A stretch of DNA of 64,000 bases from positions 5,684 to 69,683 of the forward strand of contig JBJMTV010000049.1 in NCBI GenBank assembly GCA_045811525.1. Reading direction: 5' to 3'. Below, piece by piece: positions 1-8,771 of the stretch (position 1 is the first letter of the stretch; the number at the start of each line of letters is the position of its first letter). The DNA is from VAZQ01 sp045811525. Its GTDB lineage: Bacteria > Pseudomonadota > Alphaproteobacteria > Rhizobiales > Xanthobacteraceae. The translations under genes were made by a program, and so were the position numbers. Below the pieces are notes generated by a model. It made no database searches. It was given only the letters and a program-made list of their open reading frames with translations, and was not told the DNA's origin.

Positions 1-1
1 G

Positions 2-352
2 ACTCGGCTGGGCGCGGCTGCCGCGCTCGCAATCGCGAGCGCCACTCCGGCTGCGGCCGGATGCTGCGTAGGAGGCGAATTCACCCTGGTGAACCAGGGC
101 CCGGTGTACTCGGGTCCCGGCCATTTCCTGCCGCGTCAGCTGCATGACTGGGCGCCGCCGGCCTATCCCTATGTGGGCCCCGTGTTCACCGGCTATCCCT
201 ATGGCTTGCAGTCGAGTGGCGGCTATCCCCGGGGATTCCATAGCCCATTCACGGGCTATCCTTATGTCGAGCCGCCCTATGGCGTTCCGGCGCCGTCTTA
301 CGTGAACTACCGCATGGGCGAGCCGGCAGGCATCTACCGACGTCGACGCTGA
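2..352 (+). CDS. Secreted Tyr/Pro-rich protein, 5' end outside window
   Basis: The reading frame is open from the first bases of the window and ends with a TGA at 350-352, so the N-terminus is missing. The visible start is Ala-rich (LGAAAALAIASATPAAAG), which looks like the end of a signal peptide with cleavage near AAAG. The mature part is short and rich in Tyr, Pro and Gly, with repeats of the type GYPYG / PYVGP, and it ends in a run of arginines. It is followed closely by the convergent rlmB. Small proteins of this style are common in Hyphomicrobiales envelopes, but I recognise no domain and propose no function. Confidence 0.55.
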   Translation, partial: TRLGAAAALAIASATPAAAGCCVGGEFTLVNQGPVYSGPGHFLPRQLHDWAPPAYPYVGPVFTGYPYGLQSSGGYPRGFHSPFTGYPYVEPPYGVPAPSYVNYRMGEPAGIYRRRR

Positions 353-367
353 ATTGAGCGTGGCGCG

Positions 368-1195
368 CTACGCCGTGTTGCCGATGCGCGCGCGCGCCAC
401 GTAAAGGGCAAGCGCGGCCGCGTTCGAGACGTTCAGGCTCTTGATGCGTCCGGGAAGATCGAGCCGCACGAGCCGATCGCAAGTGCTGCGCGTGAGCTGG
501 CGCAGTCCCTTGCCCTCGGCACCGAGCACCAGTGCGAGCGGCGCGCGCAGCGCTACGTCACTGAGGTCGCCATCCCCGCTGCTGTCGAGCCCCACGAGCA
601 GGAACCCGCCCGTGCGCAGCGTTTCCAGCGCGCGGGCGAGATTCTGCACGCTGATGAGCGGTACATATTCGAGCGCGCCGGACGCTGCCTTGGCCAGGGC
701 TCCGGTCGCCTGCGGGCTGTGCCGTGCCGTTGTCACGATCGCGGCGACGTCAAAGGCTGCGGCCGTGCGCAGAATAGCCCCCACATTGTGCGGGTCGGTG
801 ATCTGATCGAGCACGAGCACGAGGGCTGACGACGCGATGTCCTCGAGCTCTCGCTCCGGCAGCGGGTCAGCCTCCGCCAGAAGGCCGTTGTGCACGGCGT
901 CGGGCGCGAGGCGCCGGGCGATCGCATCGGGCCGCACGAGTTCCGGCGTGACGGCGAGCGGGACACGCTCCTCGGTCAGGTGGCGCGCCGCGTTCTCGGT
1001 GGCGTAGAGCCGACGGATGTGGCGTGCAGGATTTTCCAGCGCGGCTTTGACCGTGTGCCAGCCGTAGAGAAGGGCACCCCCTTGCGTGAGATCCGCCTCG
1101 GGCACCAAGCTGTGCTTGCGCCAACTCTGCTGCGGCTTGCCTGCAAAACGGCCGCCGGCTGCCTTCGACCCATAGACCTTGCGCGGCGGGCGCAT
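368..1195 (-). CDS. rlmB: 23S rRNA 2'-O-methyltransferase, TrmH/RlmB family
   Basis: The 275-residue protein belongs to the SpoU/TrmH (SPOUT) family, which transfers a methyl group from S-adenosylmethionine to a ribose 2'-OH of RNA; RlmB acts on G2251 of 23S rRNA in E. coli. All three SPOUT motifs are visible: LDQITDPHNVGAILRTAAAF (motif 1), LVLGAEGKGL (motif 2) and IKSLNVSNAAALALY (motif 3, forming the knotted cofactor pocket). The first 40 or so residues are basic, and an RNA-binding substrate domain follows (LLYGWHTVKAAL). In related genomes rlmB lies directly beside tRNA-Tyr, tRNA-Gly and tuf. Here an island separates it from the intact tRNA-Tyr by about 21 kb. RlmB rather than another TrmH paralogue is inferred from length and locus. 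Confidence 0.9.
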   Translation of the reverse strand: MRPPRKVYGSKAAGGRFAGKPQQSWRKHSLVPEADLTQGGALLYGWHTVKAALENPARHIRRLYATENAARHLTEERVPLAVTPELVRPDAIARRLAPDAVHNGLLAEADPLPERELEDIASSALVLVLDQITDPHNVGAILRTAAAFDVAAIVTTARHSPQATGALAKAASGALEYVPLISVQNLARALETLRTGGFLLVGLDSSGDGDLSDVALRAPLALVLGAEGKGLRQLTRSTCDRLVRLDLPGRIKSLNVSNAAALALYVARARIGNTA

Positions 1196-1288
1196 GCGTC
1201 CTCCTGCTGGTGACGAGCGTCCCGCGGCGTCGCGCGAAGATCAAGGGAGCGGGTGTCATTCGCGGTCTGCGCGCGCGGTTTGACGCGG

Positions 1289-1317
1289 TTGACAGGCTTG
1301 CCCCCGCTCCGCATAAC
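1289..1317 (+). promoter_or_regulatory. Candidate native tRNA-Tyr promoter, now orphaned
   Basis: A perfect -35 box TTGACA (1289-1294) is followed after 17 bases by CATAAC (1312-1317). A second -10-like box, TATATG, lies at 1359-1364, about 10 bases before the tRNA start. Both lie between rlmB and the left tRNA half, so before the island inserted they stood in front of the whole tRNA-Tyr gene. They now face only its 5' half. Confidence 0.45.
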
Positions 1318-1372
1318 CCGGGCCGTTCCGAGCGCAAGCAAGTCTCCGCAAGGCGGCCTATATGTGCGGGAC

Positions 1373-1417
1373 GCGGGGGAGTGTCCCGAGTGGCAAAGGG
1401 GGCGGACTGTAAATCCG
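1373..1417 (+). repeat. Left attachment repeat (attL), 45 bp
   Basis: These 45 bases match 22291-22335 exactly. They cover two bases upstream of tRNA-Tyr and the gene up to the fourth base of the 3' anticodon stem (TCCG). The two copies diverge immediately after, TCAAACTC here and CTGGCTTA on the right. This is the direct repeat expected from site-specific integration in a tRNA gene. Confidence 0.9.
1375..1417 (+). pseudogene. 5' half of tRNA-Tyr left by island insertion
   Basis: The acceptor 5' strand GGGGGAG, the D arm and the GTA anticodon loop (CTGTAAA) are present and identical to the complete gene at 22293. The sequence leaves tRNA homology at the last base pair of the anticodon stem and runs into AAACTCTTTTTTG, so the variable arm, T arm and acceptor 3' strand are absent. 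The native promoter elements upstream are intact, so this half may still be transcribed, with the T run as a possible end point. Confidence 0.85.
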
Positions 1418-1676
1418 TCAAACTCTTTTTTGCGTTCAACGTTTATTCTGAAAATCTTATTGCATCCCGCCCTCTACGCTTCAATGGGTTAGCGAACGTT
1501 TCAGAACGCGCGTCGCTGGACACGAAGCGGCGCTGGCGGCCGATCACCGTCCTCTACAGGGTCAATTGCGTGCGCTCTGGGCGCCCGGCCGTCACCTCGC
1601 GCCGGGCCAGCGCGCGGTCATCGCTGAATGTACACGGTGAAGTAGCTTTCATATCTCGTCAAAATCGGAGGTCACG

Positions 1677-2353
1677 ATGGGTGGATTCGGTTCTGGTGGA
1701 CACAATTCCAAGGGCAGACTGCGCGATGTGCAATGTGCGAGGCTTGATGTTCATGCACTCGCCCGCGATGGCCAGCTGAAGCTTGGCAGCTGCGGAGCAC
1801 TTTCGGCAATATTTGGTTCGAGGTGGTCGGTGGCCCGGATGCCAGGCGGCTGGTGCTTGACTTTCCTCGCCGAACTCACTCGGGAGAACCACTGGATCCT
1901 CTACGGCAGACTATCATGTGTTATTGGCGAGCGGCGCATTATGGCGGGCGCTATCTTGTATTTGGATGTCCTGAATGTCGTCGCCGGGCTCGCGTCCTCT
2001 ATGCTTCGTATGCCAATGACCGAATCTGGTTGTTCAGTTGCCGCAAATGCGCTGGCATCACTTATCAATCCACCATGGGGCACCAATGGGACCGGTCAGC
2101 GCGTCATGTCGAGAAATTGCGCGTTCGGCTTCAATGGCGGCACGGCAGCGCCATGCCGATCAAGCCGCGAGGTATGCACGAGAAGACTTATCAGCGCATT
2201 TTAGGAACGCTTGCTTACCACGAGGCGATACGAAAGAAGGGCGCGAGTTACGCTCGAAGATCTCGGCCGGACCAGCACCGTGCTCATTTGTGGCGACAAT
2301 GCCGCAACAGATTTACGGCCGATGGGGGATGGCCCGTCCGCTGCTCCAATTAA
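1677..2353 (+). pseudogene. Frameshifted zinc-ribbon-like MGGFGSG protein
   Basis: The gene starts with the family signature MGGFGSGGHNSKGR after a good ribosome binding site (GGAGG at 1667-1671). The first frame continues through LDVHALARDGQLKLGS to about position 1810. The family-like sequence then resumes one frame over: IWFEVVGGPDARRL, then HYGGRYLVFGCPECRRR, CRKCAGITYQS and RGMHEKTYQRI. The two CxxC pairs suggest a zinc ribbon. Loss of a single base near 1806-1812 explains the break. I recall such proteins as common, uncharacterised cargo in alphaproteobacterial islands; the function is unknown. Either it is a pseudogene or the base is a sequencing error. Confidence 0.7.
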
Positions 2354-2512
2354 TCGGCCCAGGCCAGCCGAACACTTAGCGTCGCAGGTGTGGCGGCTCA
2401 CAAGGTGACTTTATCCCTACCAAATTAAAATATATCTTCGGATTCCGTCACCGGCTGAGAGAAGTTCGAACACAATCGATCGGTCGATGAAGGCGTTTCG
2501 GAAGGCTCTGCC

Positions 2513-4687
2513 ATGCGACGAAAGGAGTGCCGGTGGCAGGTGTACCTGATCAGCGCAACCATCGTGCTTTTCGGGTCGGCTATGCTGTCGCGGGCACAGG
2601 CACAATTCACTCAATACGGGCCGAAGCTCGTTGGCACCGGCGCGCTCGGAAACGCCGGGCAGGGCACGTCGGTCGCGCTGTCCGGCGACGGCTCGGTCGC
2701 GGTCGTGGGTGGGCCAAGCGACAATTCCAGTCTTGGGGCCTGGTGGGTGTTCACCAAGACCGTAGGCGTGTGGAGCCAGCAGGGCAGCAAGCTCGTCGGC
2801 ACCGCTCCGCCCGGGCCCAACAAGGAAGGCTTCGCCGTAGGGATGTCCCCCGATGGCCACACCATCATCACCGGTGTGCCGGCCGACAGCTCGAATACCG
2901 GGGGAGCTTGGATCTATATCCGCCCGGGCTCGACAGTTGGGCTGGGGCGCAAGGTGGTAGGCAGCGATGCCGTCGGAAATGCCCAACAAGGCAGCTCGGT
3001 GGCACTGTCGGCAGACGGCAACACCGCCATCATCGGCGGGCCGCACGACACACCTCCGTGTCAAGGCTGTATAGAGAACGGGGCAGCGTGGGTTTTTACT
3101 CGCAGCGGTTTCGACTGGAACCAGCAGGGCAGCAAGCTCATTGGCAGCGGAGCCATCGGGGGCGCCCGGCAAGGCTACTCCGTCGCGCTGTCGGCCGATG
3201 GCAACACCGCCATCGTGGGCGGACCGTACGACAACACCAGCAGCCCCCAAAACGGGTTGGCGGTCGGAGCGGCGTGGGTGTTCACGCGCTCGGGCGGCGT
3301 CTGGAGCCAGCAGGGCAATAAGCTGGTCGGCACAGGGGCTGTCGGGAGCAATCCCAAACAAGGGGTTTCCGTTGCGCTATCGGCCGACGGTAACACTGCA
3401 ATTGTCGGCGGAATCGGCGATGGCGGCGGCCTCGGTGCGGCGTGGGTCTTTACTCGCAGCGGCACCAACTGGACCCAGCAGGGCAAGCTCGTCGGGTCGG
3501 ATTTCTCGGGATTTTCCCAGCAGCAAGGCTATTCCGTCGCGCTGTCCGCCGACGGCAACACCGCCATCGTGGGCGGAAGGTTCGAAGGTAGCACCGGAGC
3601 GGCATGGATTTTCGTCCGTAGCAATGGGTTGTGGAGTCAACTGGGCAGCAAGCTGGTCGGCAGCGGTGCCGTTGGTATTGCTGACCAAGGCACCTCCGTC
3701 GCGCTGTCCGGCGACGGCAATGTTGCTTTGGTGGGCGGGCCTTCCGATAACGGTCAGGCGGGCGCAGTGTGGGTCTTCGTCCGGCCCGACGCCAAGCTGG
3801 TCGGCACCGCCACACATAATTTGAACGGTGACGCGTTCAGCGACATCGTCTGGCGGCACACGAGTGGTACGACGGCCGCCTGGCTGATGGCCTTCGCGAA
3901 CGTCATCCAGTCCCGCATCTTCGGCACGATCCCGGGCAACTGGGACCTCGTCGGCCAGCGGGACTTCGACAATGATGGCAAGTTCGACTTCCTGTGGCGC
4001 GACGCCACCACCGGAACGGTTGCGGTCTGGCTGCTAGACGGCCTGTCGATCCTGCAGACCGGCGCGCTCAGCGCGGTGCCGAGCGCCTGGCAGGTCGCCG
4101 GCACGTCGGACTTCAATTACGACGGCAAGGGGGACATCCTCTGGCGAAACACGTCCGATGGCACAGTAGCGATTTGGCTGCTGAACGGACTGTCGGTCCT
4201 GCAGTCCGGCGCGCTCGGCATCGTGCCGTTGAGCTGGACCATTGCCGCCTCCGATGACAAGGGCAACATCTTTTGGCGCGACAGCAGCAGCGGCGCCCTG
4301 GCGATTTGGGAAGTGTATGGGCTCGAGGTGGCCCGCAGTGCGAGTCTCGGGACCGTGCCGCTCAACTGGACCATTGCCGGGGTTGGCGATTTCGACGGAA
4401 ATGGCTCGACCGACATCGTCTGGTCCGACAGCAGCAGCGGAACCGTCGCGATATGGCTGCTCGACGGCATGCAAGTGAAGCAGAGCGGCGTGCCCGGCAC
4501 GCTGCCGGGCGGCTGGTCGATCGTGGCGACTGGCGACTACAACGGCGACGGCCGGACCGACCTGCTCTTGCGCGACGCGAGTGGGAACACGGCCATCTGG
4601 TTCATCAACGGCCTGCAGCTCGCCTCGACCGCGAGCCTCGGTACCATATCCACGAGCTGGGCCATCCAGAGTGTCAATGCCGATTGA
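2513..4687 (+). CDS. Secreted FG-GAP/VCBS protein with seven-repeat propeller head
   Basis: The 724-residue protein has an N-terminal signal peptide (about residues 1-30, ending SRAQAQ). It then has seven repeats of about 55 residues with the core GTSVALSGDG...VVGGP...GAAWVFTRSGGVW..QQGSKLVG, which I read as a seven-bladed beta-propeller (residues about 31-430). The C-terminal part (about 435-724) has six FG-GAP/VCBS-like repeats of the form DFNYDGKGDILWRNTSDGTVAIWLLNG, with Asp/Asn loops that could bind calcium; the fourth repeat is degenerate (KGNIFWRD). It is probably exported or surface attached; ligand and role are unknown. It is a close paralogue of the broken gene at 6206-8316 and shares the C-terminal module with the protein at 14121-15833. 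Confidence 0.8.
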   Translation: MRRKECRWQVYLISATIVLFGSAMLSRAQAQFTQYGPKLVGTGALGNAGQGTSVALSGDGSVAVVGGPSDNSSLGAWWVFTKTVGVWSQQGSKLVGTAPPGPNKEGFAVGMSPDGHTIITGVPADSSNTGGAWIYIRPGSTVGLGRKVVGSDAVGNAQQGSSVALSADGNTAIIGGPHDTPPCQGCIENGAAWVFTRSGFDWNQQGSKLIGSGAIGGARQGYSVALSADGNTAIVGGPYDNTSSPQNGLAVGAAWVFTRSGGVWSQQGNKLVGTGAVGSNPKQGVSVALSADGNTAIVGGIGDGGGLGAAWVFTRSGTNWTQQGKLVGSDFSGFSQQQGYSVALSADGNTAIVGGRFEGSTGAAWIFVRSNGLWSQLGSKLVGSGAVGIADQGTSVALSGDGNVALVGGPSDNGQAGAVWVFVRPDAKLVGTATHNLNGDAFSDIVWRHTSGTTAAWLMAFANVIQSRIFGTIPGNWDLVGQRDFDNDGKFDFLWRDATTGTVAVWLLDGLSILQTGALSAVPSAWQVAGTSDFNYDGKGDILWRNTSDGTVAIWLLNGLSVLQSGALGIVPLSWTIAASDDKGNIFWRDSSSGALAIWEVYGLEVARSASLGTVPLNWTIAGVGDFDGNGSTDIVWSDSSSGTVAIWLLDGMQVKQSGVPGTLPGGWSIVATGDYNGDGRTDLLLRDASGNTAIWFINGLQLASTASLGTISTSWAIQSVNAD

Positions 4688-4743
4688 GGCTGGCCATCAT
4701 GGCGACGTGCCCCGGTAGGGCCGGGCGAAGAAGTAGGGTTCAC

Positions 4744-4765
4744 TGACTATTCCTATGAATAGTCA
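4744..4765. terminator. Perfect inverted repeat after the FG-GAP gene
   Basis: TGACTATTC (4744-4752) and GAATAGTCA (4757-4765) form a perfect 9-bp stem with a 4-base loop, 57 bases after the stop codon of the FG-GAP gene. There is no T tract, so a transcript-stabilising hairpin or a protein site is as likely as a terminator. The stretch between 4688 and 4946 holds nothing else I can identify. Confidence 0.35.
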
Positions 4766-4946
4766 CATGACTCACACTCTCAGGTCCTCAGCAAGACGCG
4801 CAACCGGACGGATACGGACTTAAGTTGCAGCGAACCTGTAAAAAGGCACGGGCGCGTGGCACGGCCCCACTCTTGTCGCCACTTCGTCCCGAAACGTTCG
4901 GGCCATTGCTATGCAGCGGCTTATGTTGTCGCGTTGACGACGCCGC

Positions 4947-5207
4947 CTAGGCAAGCCACTTGCACCAGTTCGCCTTGAGCGCCGCCTTTGCAGCCTTGAG
5001 CCATGCGCAAGCTCCACTTGAGGGCATGAGGTCCTGCCGCACTGGCAACTTGTTGATTGCCCAGAACCACTCGCTCTCAGGTCGTGCCGCGTGCGATGGG
5101 TAGATGCGGCCGATCTCCTGGCCATCATCGAACACTGCGTAGTCAGGGTAAAGCCGCCGGTAAGCCTCGCCTTGGCCTTCCCATCGTATAGGGCGAAGCA
5201 TGAGCAT
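4947..5207 (-). CDS. Small WFWAINKLPVR-type protein, copy 1
   Basis: The 86-residue product starts MLMLRPIRWEGQGEAY and contains DYAVFDDGQEIGRIYPSH and EWFWAINKLPVRQDLMPSSG. It belongs to a small uncharacterised group frequent in Bradyrhizobium-like genomes. The start at 5207 is chosen because the ligase remnant upstream stops at 5210-5212, the same spacing as in copy 2 (11160-11414). A third, broken copy lies at 13564-13893. The three copies differ by substitutions, so the duplications are not recent. Whether it is expressed is unknown. Confidence 0.5.
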   Translation of the reverse strand: MLMLRPIRWEGQGEAYRRLYPDYAVFDDGQEIGRIYPSHAARPESEWFWAINKLPVRQDLMPSSGACAWLKAAKAALKANWCKWLA

Positions 5208-5209
5208 GA

Positions 5210-5520
5210 TTATCGACTGCGCCAGTCTTCCTCGAACTCCCGGCGGAATGCAGGCGCAGCAGGATTCTTGACCTTGCGCCACACCTCAGTGCGCCCACTG
5301 ACATACGCAGACCGCAGATGTTTGCTGACAATGCCTTCACAGCCCAACGCACAGGCGTGCTCATAGAAGATCTCGCCCGGTGCATCATAGGTAGTATTGA
5401 GCACCAGCCCTGGCCGAGGCTTGCGCAACAGCTTTGCGAGGGCACGGCAGCGCGTGCTGAGTGGCTCGGCACGCAGATCGCGGCCGTCCAGCTCGGCAAG
5501 TCGAAGGCAACCAAGTGCAC
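5210..5520 (-). pseudogene. ATP-dependent DNA ligase C-terminal remnant, copy 1
   Basis: The translation ends with the conserved tail of LigD-type or stand-alone ATP-dependent DNA ligases: GCEGIVSKHLRSAYVSGRTE, then WRKVKNPAAPAF and a final EEDWRSR. GIVSK carries the lysine of motif IV and W.KVKNP that of motif V. Further upstream (ELDGRDLRAEPLS) the frame is shifted by one base near 5490 relative to HLVAFDL, and nothing of the catalytic lysine region remains. It is a truncated, frameshifted fragment of about 100 residues. The small WFW gene follows two bases after its stop. Confidence 0.75.
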
Positions 5521-5735
5521 GGGCGCCCGGCGGTAACGGAGACGCTGGAAATCAGTCAGCCCGGCCTCGTCGCAGGCAAGGGGAGGGCGCTTACAGCGGC
5601 GACAACCAGGGGGAAACGGTCGGTCCAGTTGATGCCTCTTCGAGTGAACAGCCGCACGGTCTCAACCTCAAGCCGTAGTCGGCAACGTCGAAAGCCCCGG
5701 GGGCGGGGGTGCGGACAAACGAAAGGATCAACCCC

Positions 5736-5965
5736 ATGCAATTGGCCATGCACCTAGCCCCGCGATGTCTCGCCCAAACAAGGCGCGGGACCCTGTGCCA
5801 ATCACCCGGCATGACGAACGGCCGTTGCCGGATGCACGGCGGACCGTCACCCGGGCCTCCGAAAGGGAATCGTAACGCATGGGCCATTATTCAGCGGAAG
5901 CAGTTGCGGATCGTCGAGCTGTCGCAGAGCTCATCCGGCGAGCCCGGCAGCTACAGTCGATTTAG
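5736..5965 (+). pseudogene. Frameshifted HGG-type small protein
   Basis: Starting at ATG 5736, after GAAAGGA, the first frame reads HLAPRCLAQTRRGTLCQSPG followed by NGRCRMHGGPSPGPPKGNRNA. This matches the small HGGxSxG proteins often found in alphaproteobacterial islands and prophages. The expected continuation, MGHYSAEAVADRRAVAELIR, lies in the next frame and ends at TAG 5963-5965. A one-base loss near 5878 therefore breaks the gene. The three cysteines and HGG motif suggest metal binding; the function is unknown. Confidence 0.7.
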
Positions 5966-6205
5966 TCTGCCGCAAGCGCCCCGCCTCAGCGCTAGAGAAC
6001 ACCGGAGCGGTGCCTGTGCTGACGGAACACCGTGGGATCGTGGACTCGCAAAGTTGCACGTGGTCGGTATTCTTCACCCAGGGCAGGGCGGCGGAGAAGA
6101 TGGCGGATGGGAGTGACTGCAAGCTTTTGCACAACAACAGCTCGGGCGGTCGGGCGGGCTCTGATGGCGCTGATCTCAGAGATGAGTTCATCGGGAAGAG
6201 TACTC

Positions 6206-8316
6206 ATGGGAGGCGGGGAACCCATCCTCGTGCTCGCCGCGCTGCTCTTCACTGCGGCGGCGGCTCCGGCGCAAACGCACATGCAGTTCATTCAGCAGGG
6301 AGCCAAGCTGGTCGGCGCCGGCGCGGTTGGGCAAGCACAGCAAGGATCATCGGTTGCGGTCTCAGCCGACGGAGATACTGCCATTGTGGGTGGGCCACTC
6401 GACTCCGATCCTAACACCGGTGCGCAAACCGGAGCGGCGTGGGTGTTCACCAGAACCAACGGTACTTGGAGCCAACAAGGAACGAAACTTGTCGGAACCG
6501 GTGCTCTCGGTAACGCGCAGCAAGGCTATTCAGTCGCCATCGCAGCTGACGGCAACACGGCGATCGTGGGAGGGCCGGCCGATGATGCGATGACCGGCGC
6601 TGCCTGATCTTCACCCGCGCCGATGGCGTTTGGTCGCAACAGGGATCGAGGCTGATCGGCGACGGGGCTATCGGGCAAGCCGCTCAAGGATGGTCCGTCG
6701 CGCTGTCCGGCGATGGCAACACTGCCCTTGTGGGCGGCCCTTACGACACCTCGGAAGTCGGAGCCGTGTGGATATACACGCGCACCAATGGCGTTTGGAG
6801 CCAACAAGGGACGAAATTGGTGGGATCTAGCAACTCGGGTGGAGGGCACCAAGGGTGGTCGGTTGCTCTTTCCACAAATGGCACCACGGCTATGATCGGA
6901 GGACCTATTGATGCATCCAATGGAGCGGCGTGGATATTTGTTCGTTCTAACGACATGTGGAGCCAGCAGGGAGCCAAGTTGGTCGGCTCCGGTTACAGCC
7001 CAGGACCGCCGTATCAAGGCTGGTCGGTAGCGCTTTCGGGTGACGGTGACACCGCTCTTCTTGGTGGCCCGTATTATTTTGGCATCAGCGGAGCAGTTTG
7101 GGTGTTCATCCGCGCCAACGGCGTGTGGACGCAGCAGGGGCCAACGTTGGCAGGATCGGGCGCTTCGGGACTACAAGCGTGGTCGGTTGGGTTATCGGGC
7201 GACGGTAATAGGGCGATCATCGGCGGCAAAGGAGAGGCGTGGGCTTTCGTCCGCAGCAACGGCGTGTGGGCGCAGCAAGGATCCAAACTACTCGGGTCCG
7301 CCAATGGTCCAAAAGACGCGTACTCCGTCGCGCTCTCTGGAGACGGGAATACCGCCATCCTGGGCAGTCGCCAGAACGAGGGAGCTTGGGTTTTTATAGA
7401 GACAGTCGTCCCCATCTTTGCCGTTGCTCACGATTTCGATGGGGATGGAAAAAGCGATATCGCTTGGCGCAACAACAATAGTTTTGCCGTGGGCATTTGG
7501 TTGATGAACGGGGCGCAGGTCGCACAGAGTGCGGTTCTGGGACTTGTTCCAAGCAAATGGTCGATTGTAGGACAACGCGATTTCGACGGCGACGGCAAGC
7601 ATGACCTGTTGTGGCGGGCCACGGATGGTGCCGTTGCCATCTGGTTTCTCAATAGCACAGAAGTGTCTTCATCGGCTGTTCTAACAAGCGTGGCACCAAA
7701 CTGGGAAATCGTTGGCACGGCTGATTTCAACGCGGACAGCAAGGGCGACCTGCTTTGGCGCGATAACACCAGCGGCACGGTGGCGATTTGGCTTTTGAAG
7801 GGCGCGCAGATTGCTGCAGCTGCAGGCCTCGGCACAGTTCCTGCTAATTGGCACGTCGTCGGTGCAGCCGACTTCAACGGCGATGGCAAGGCCGACGTTC
7901 TGTGGCGCGACGCGACCAGTGGCTTGGCCGCCATTTGGTTCATGGATGGCGTTCAGGTCATCTCGACAGCTGCCATCGGCGCGGTTTCGCCCGAGTGGTC
8001 GGTTGTGGGGACCGGCGACTTCGATGGCAATGGCAAGGCCGACATTCTCTGGCGAGACACGGGCGGTAACGTTGCAATCTGGCTCATGAACGAAGCGTCC
8101 GTCGTATCGACGGCGGTCCTCGGCTCCGTATCAGCCAATTGGACCATTGCGGAGACCGGCGATTTCGACGGAAACGGCAGGAGCGACATCCTGTGGCGCG
8201 ACACGACGAGCGGCGACCTCGCAATTTGGTTCATGGACGGCTTGCAGGTATCCTCATCTTCTAGTCTCGGCGTAGTGCCAACAAGCTGGACAATCCAAAG
8301 CCTCAACGCCGACTGA
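6206..8316 (+). pseudogene. Second FG-GAP/VCBS propeller protein, broken by one frameshift
   Basis: The gene starts at ATG 6206 (GGEPILVLAALLFTAAAAPA signal peptide) or at 6182 in the same frame. At 6601-6609 the sequence GCTGCCTGATCTTC gives a stop where the repeat pattern GAAWIFT requires TGG ATC TTC; one lost G restores the frame, and translation then continues unbroken to 8316. Correcting it gives about 700 residues with the same design as the protein at 2513-4687: seven propeller repeats, then six DFDGDGKxDxLWR repeats ending TSWTIQSLNAD. The rest of the frame is intact, so the break is recent, or the base is a sequencing error. Confidence 0.75.
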
Positions 8317-8771
8317 TGTTCGAATCCGAGGGACTGAAAGCTTCTCCGCACTACCAATGTCATCGAAAGCTCGTTCGCGACGGTTCACCACCGCACCCGC
8401 CGCCACGGCCTTCTGATCGCAAGCGCTGCCTGCGCCAAGAGCTTTCGCGGCAAGCTCGTGACCGGGTTCGTCCGAGTAGAGGCAGATCAGCTTCAAATCG
8501 AACCAGAGAACCGACGCCCGCTCTTAGACGGGCACTCAGGACGGGACGAAGCCGGGGTGCCGTTCGCACTGCCGCAAGGCGCGGCCGAGCACGCCGGGGC
8601 TTCCGCTCCTACAACGTTGTTCAACAGCTCGGAGGCTTTGGTGTGAGCCGAACCGTCACAGGTCGCCCGTGCATTTTTTTGATTCGGTGAAAGTCCGTTG
8701 CACGCTCGTCTCAGCAGTGTTACAAGATAATCAACGGACGTTGACTAGTACGTAACATCGATCACAGTAGG
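8317..8771. other. Intergenic stretch without a convincing gene
   Basis: No reading frame here has a plausible start, ribosome binding site and recognisable product. The only structure I note is an 8-bp inverted repeat, GTCCGTTG (8693-8700) and CAACGGAC (8732-8739), 31 bases apart, just upstream of the serine recombinase. It could be a recombinase or regulator site, but the match is short. Confidence 0.4.

Noticed and set aside
1210..1779. Forward frame across the tRNA half and the left island edge
   Set aside because: It reads through the tRNA fragment, has no homology and no ribosome binding site.
2417..3361. Long reverse-strand frame opposite the first FG-GAP gene
   Set aside because: It mirrors the repeat structure of the forward gene, has no ribosome binding site or known domain, and is rich in residues expected from the complement of that codon pattern.
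4744..4765. CRISPR-like or phage repeat reading of the 9-bp palindrome
   Set aside because: It occurs once; no array of repeats and spacers exists anywhere in the window that I could see.
8254..8496. Reverse frame after the second FG-GAP gene
   Set aside because: A short stretch looked protein-like at first (ICLYSDEPGHELAAKA), but there is no start signal and no family I recognise.
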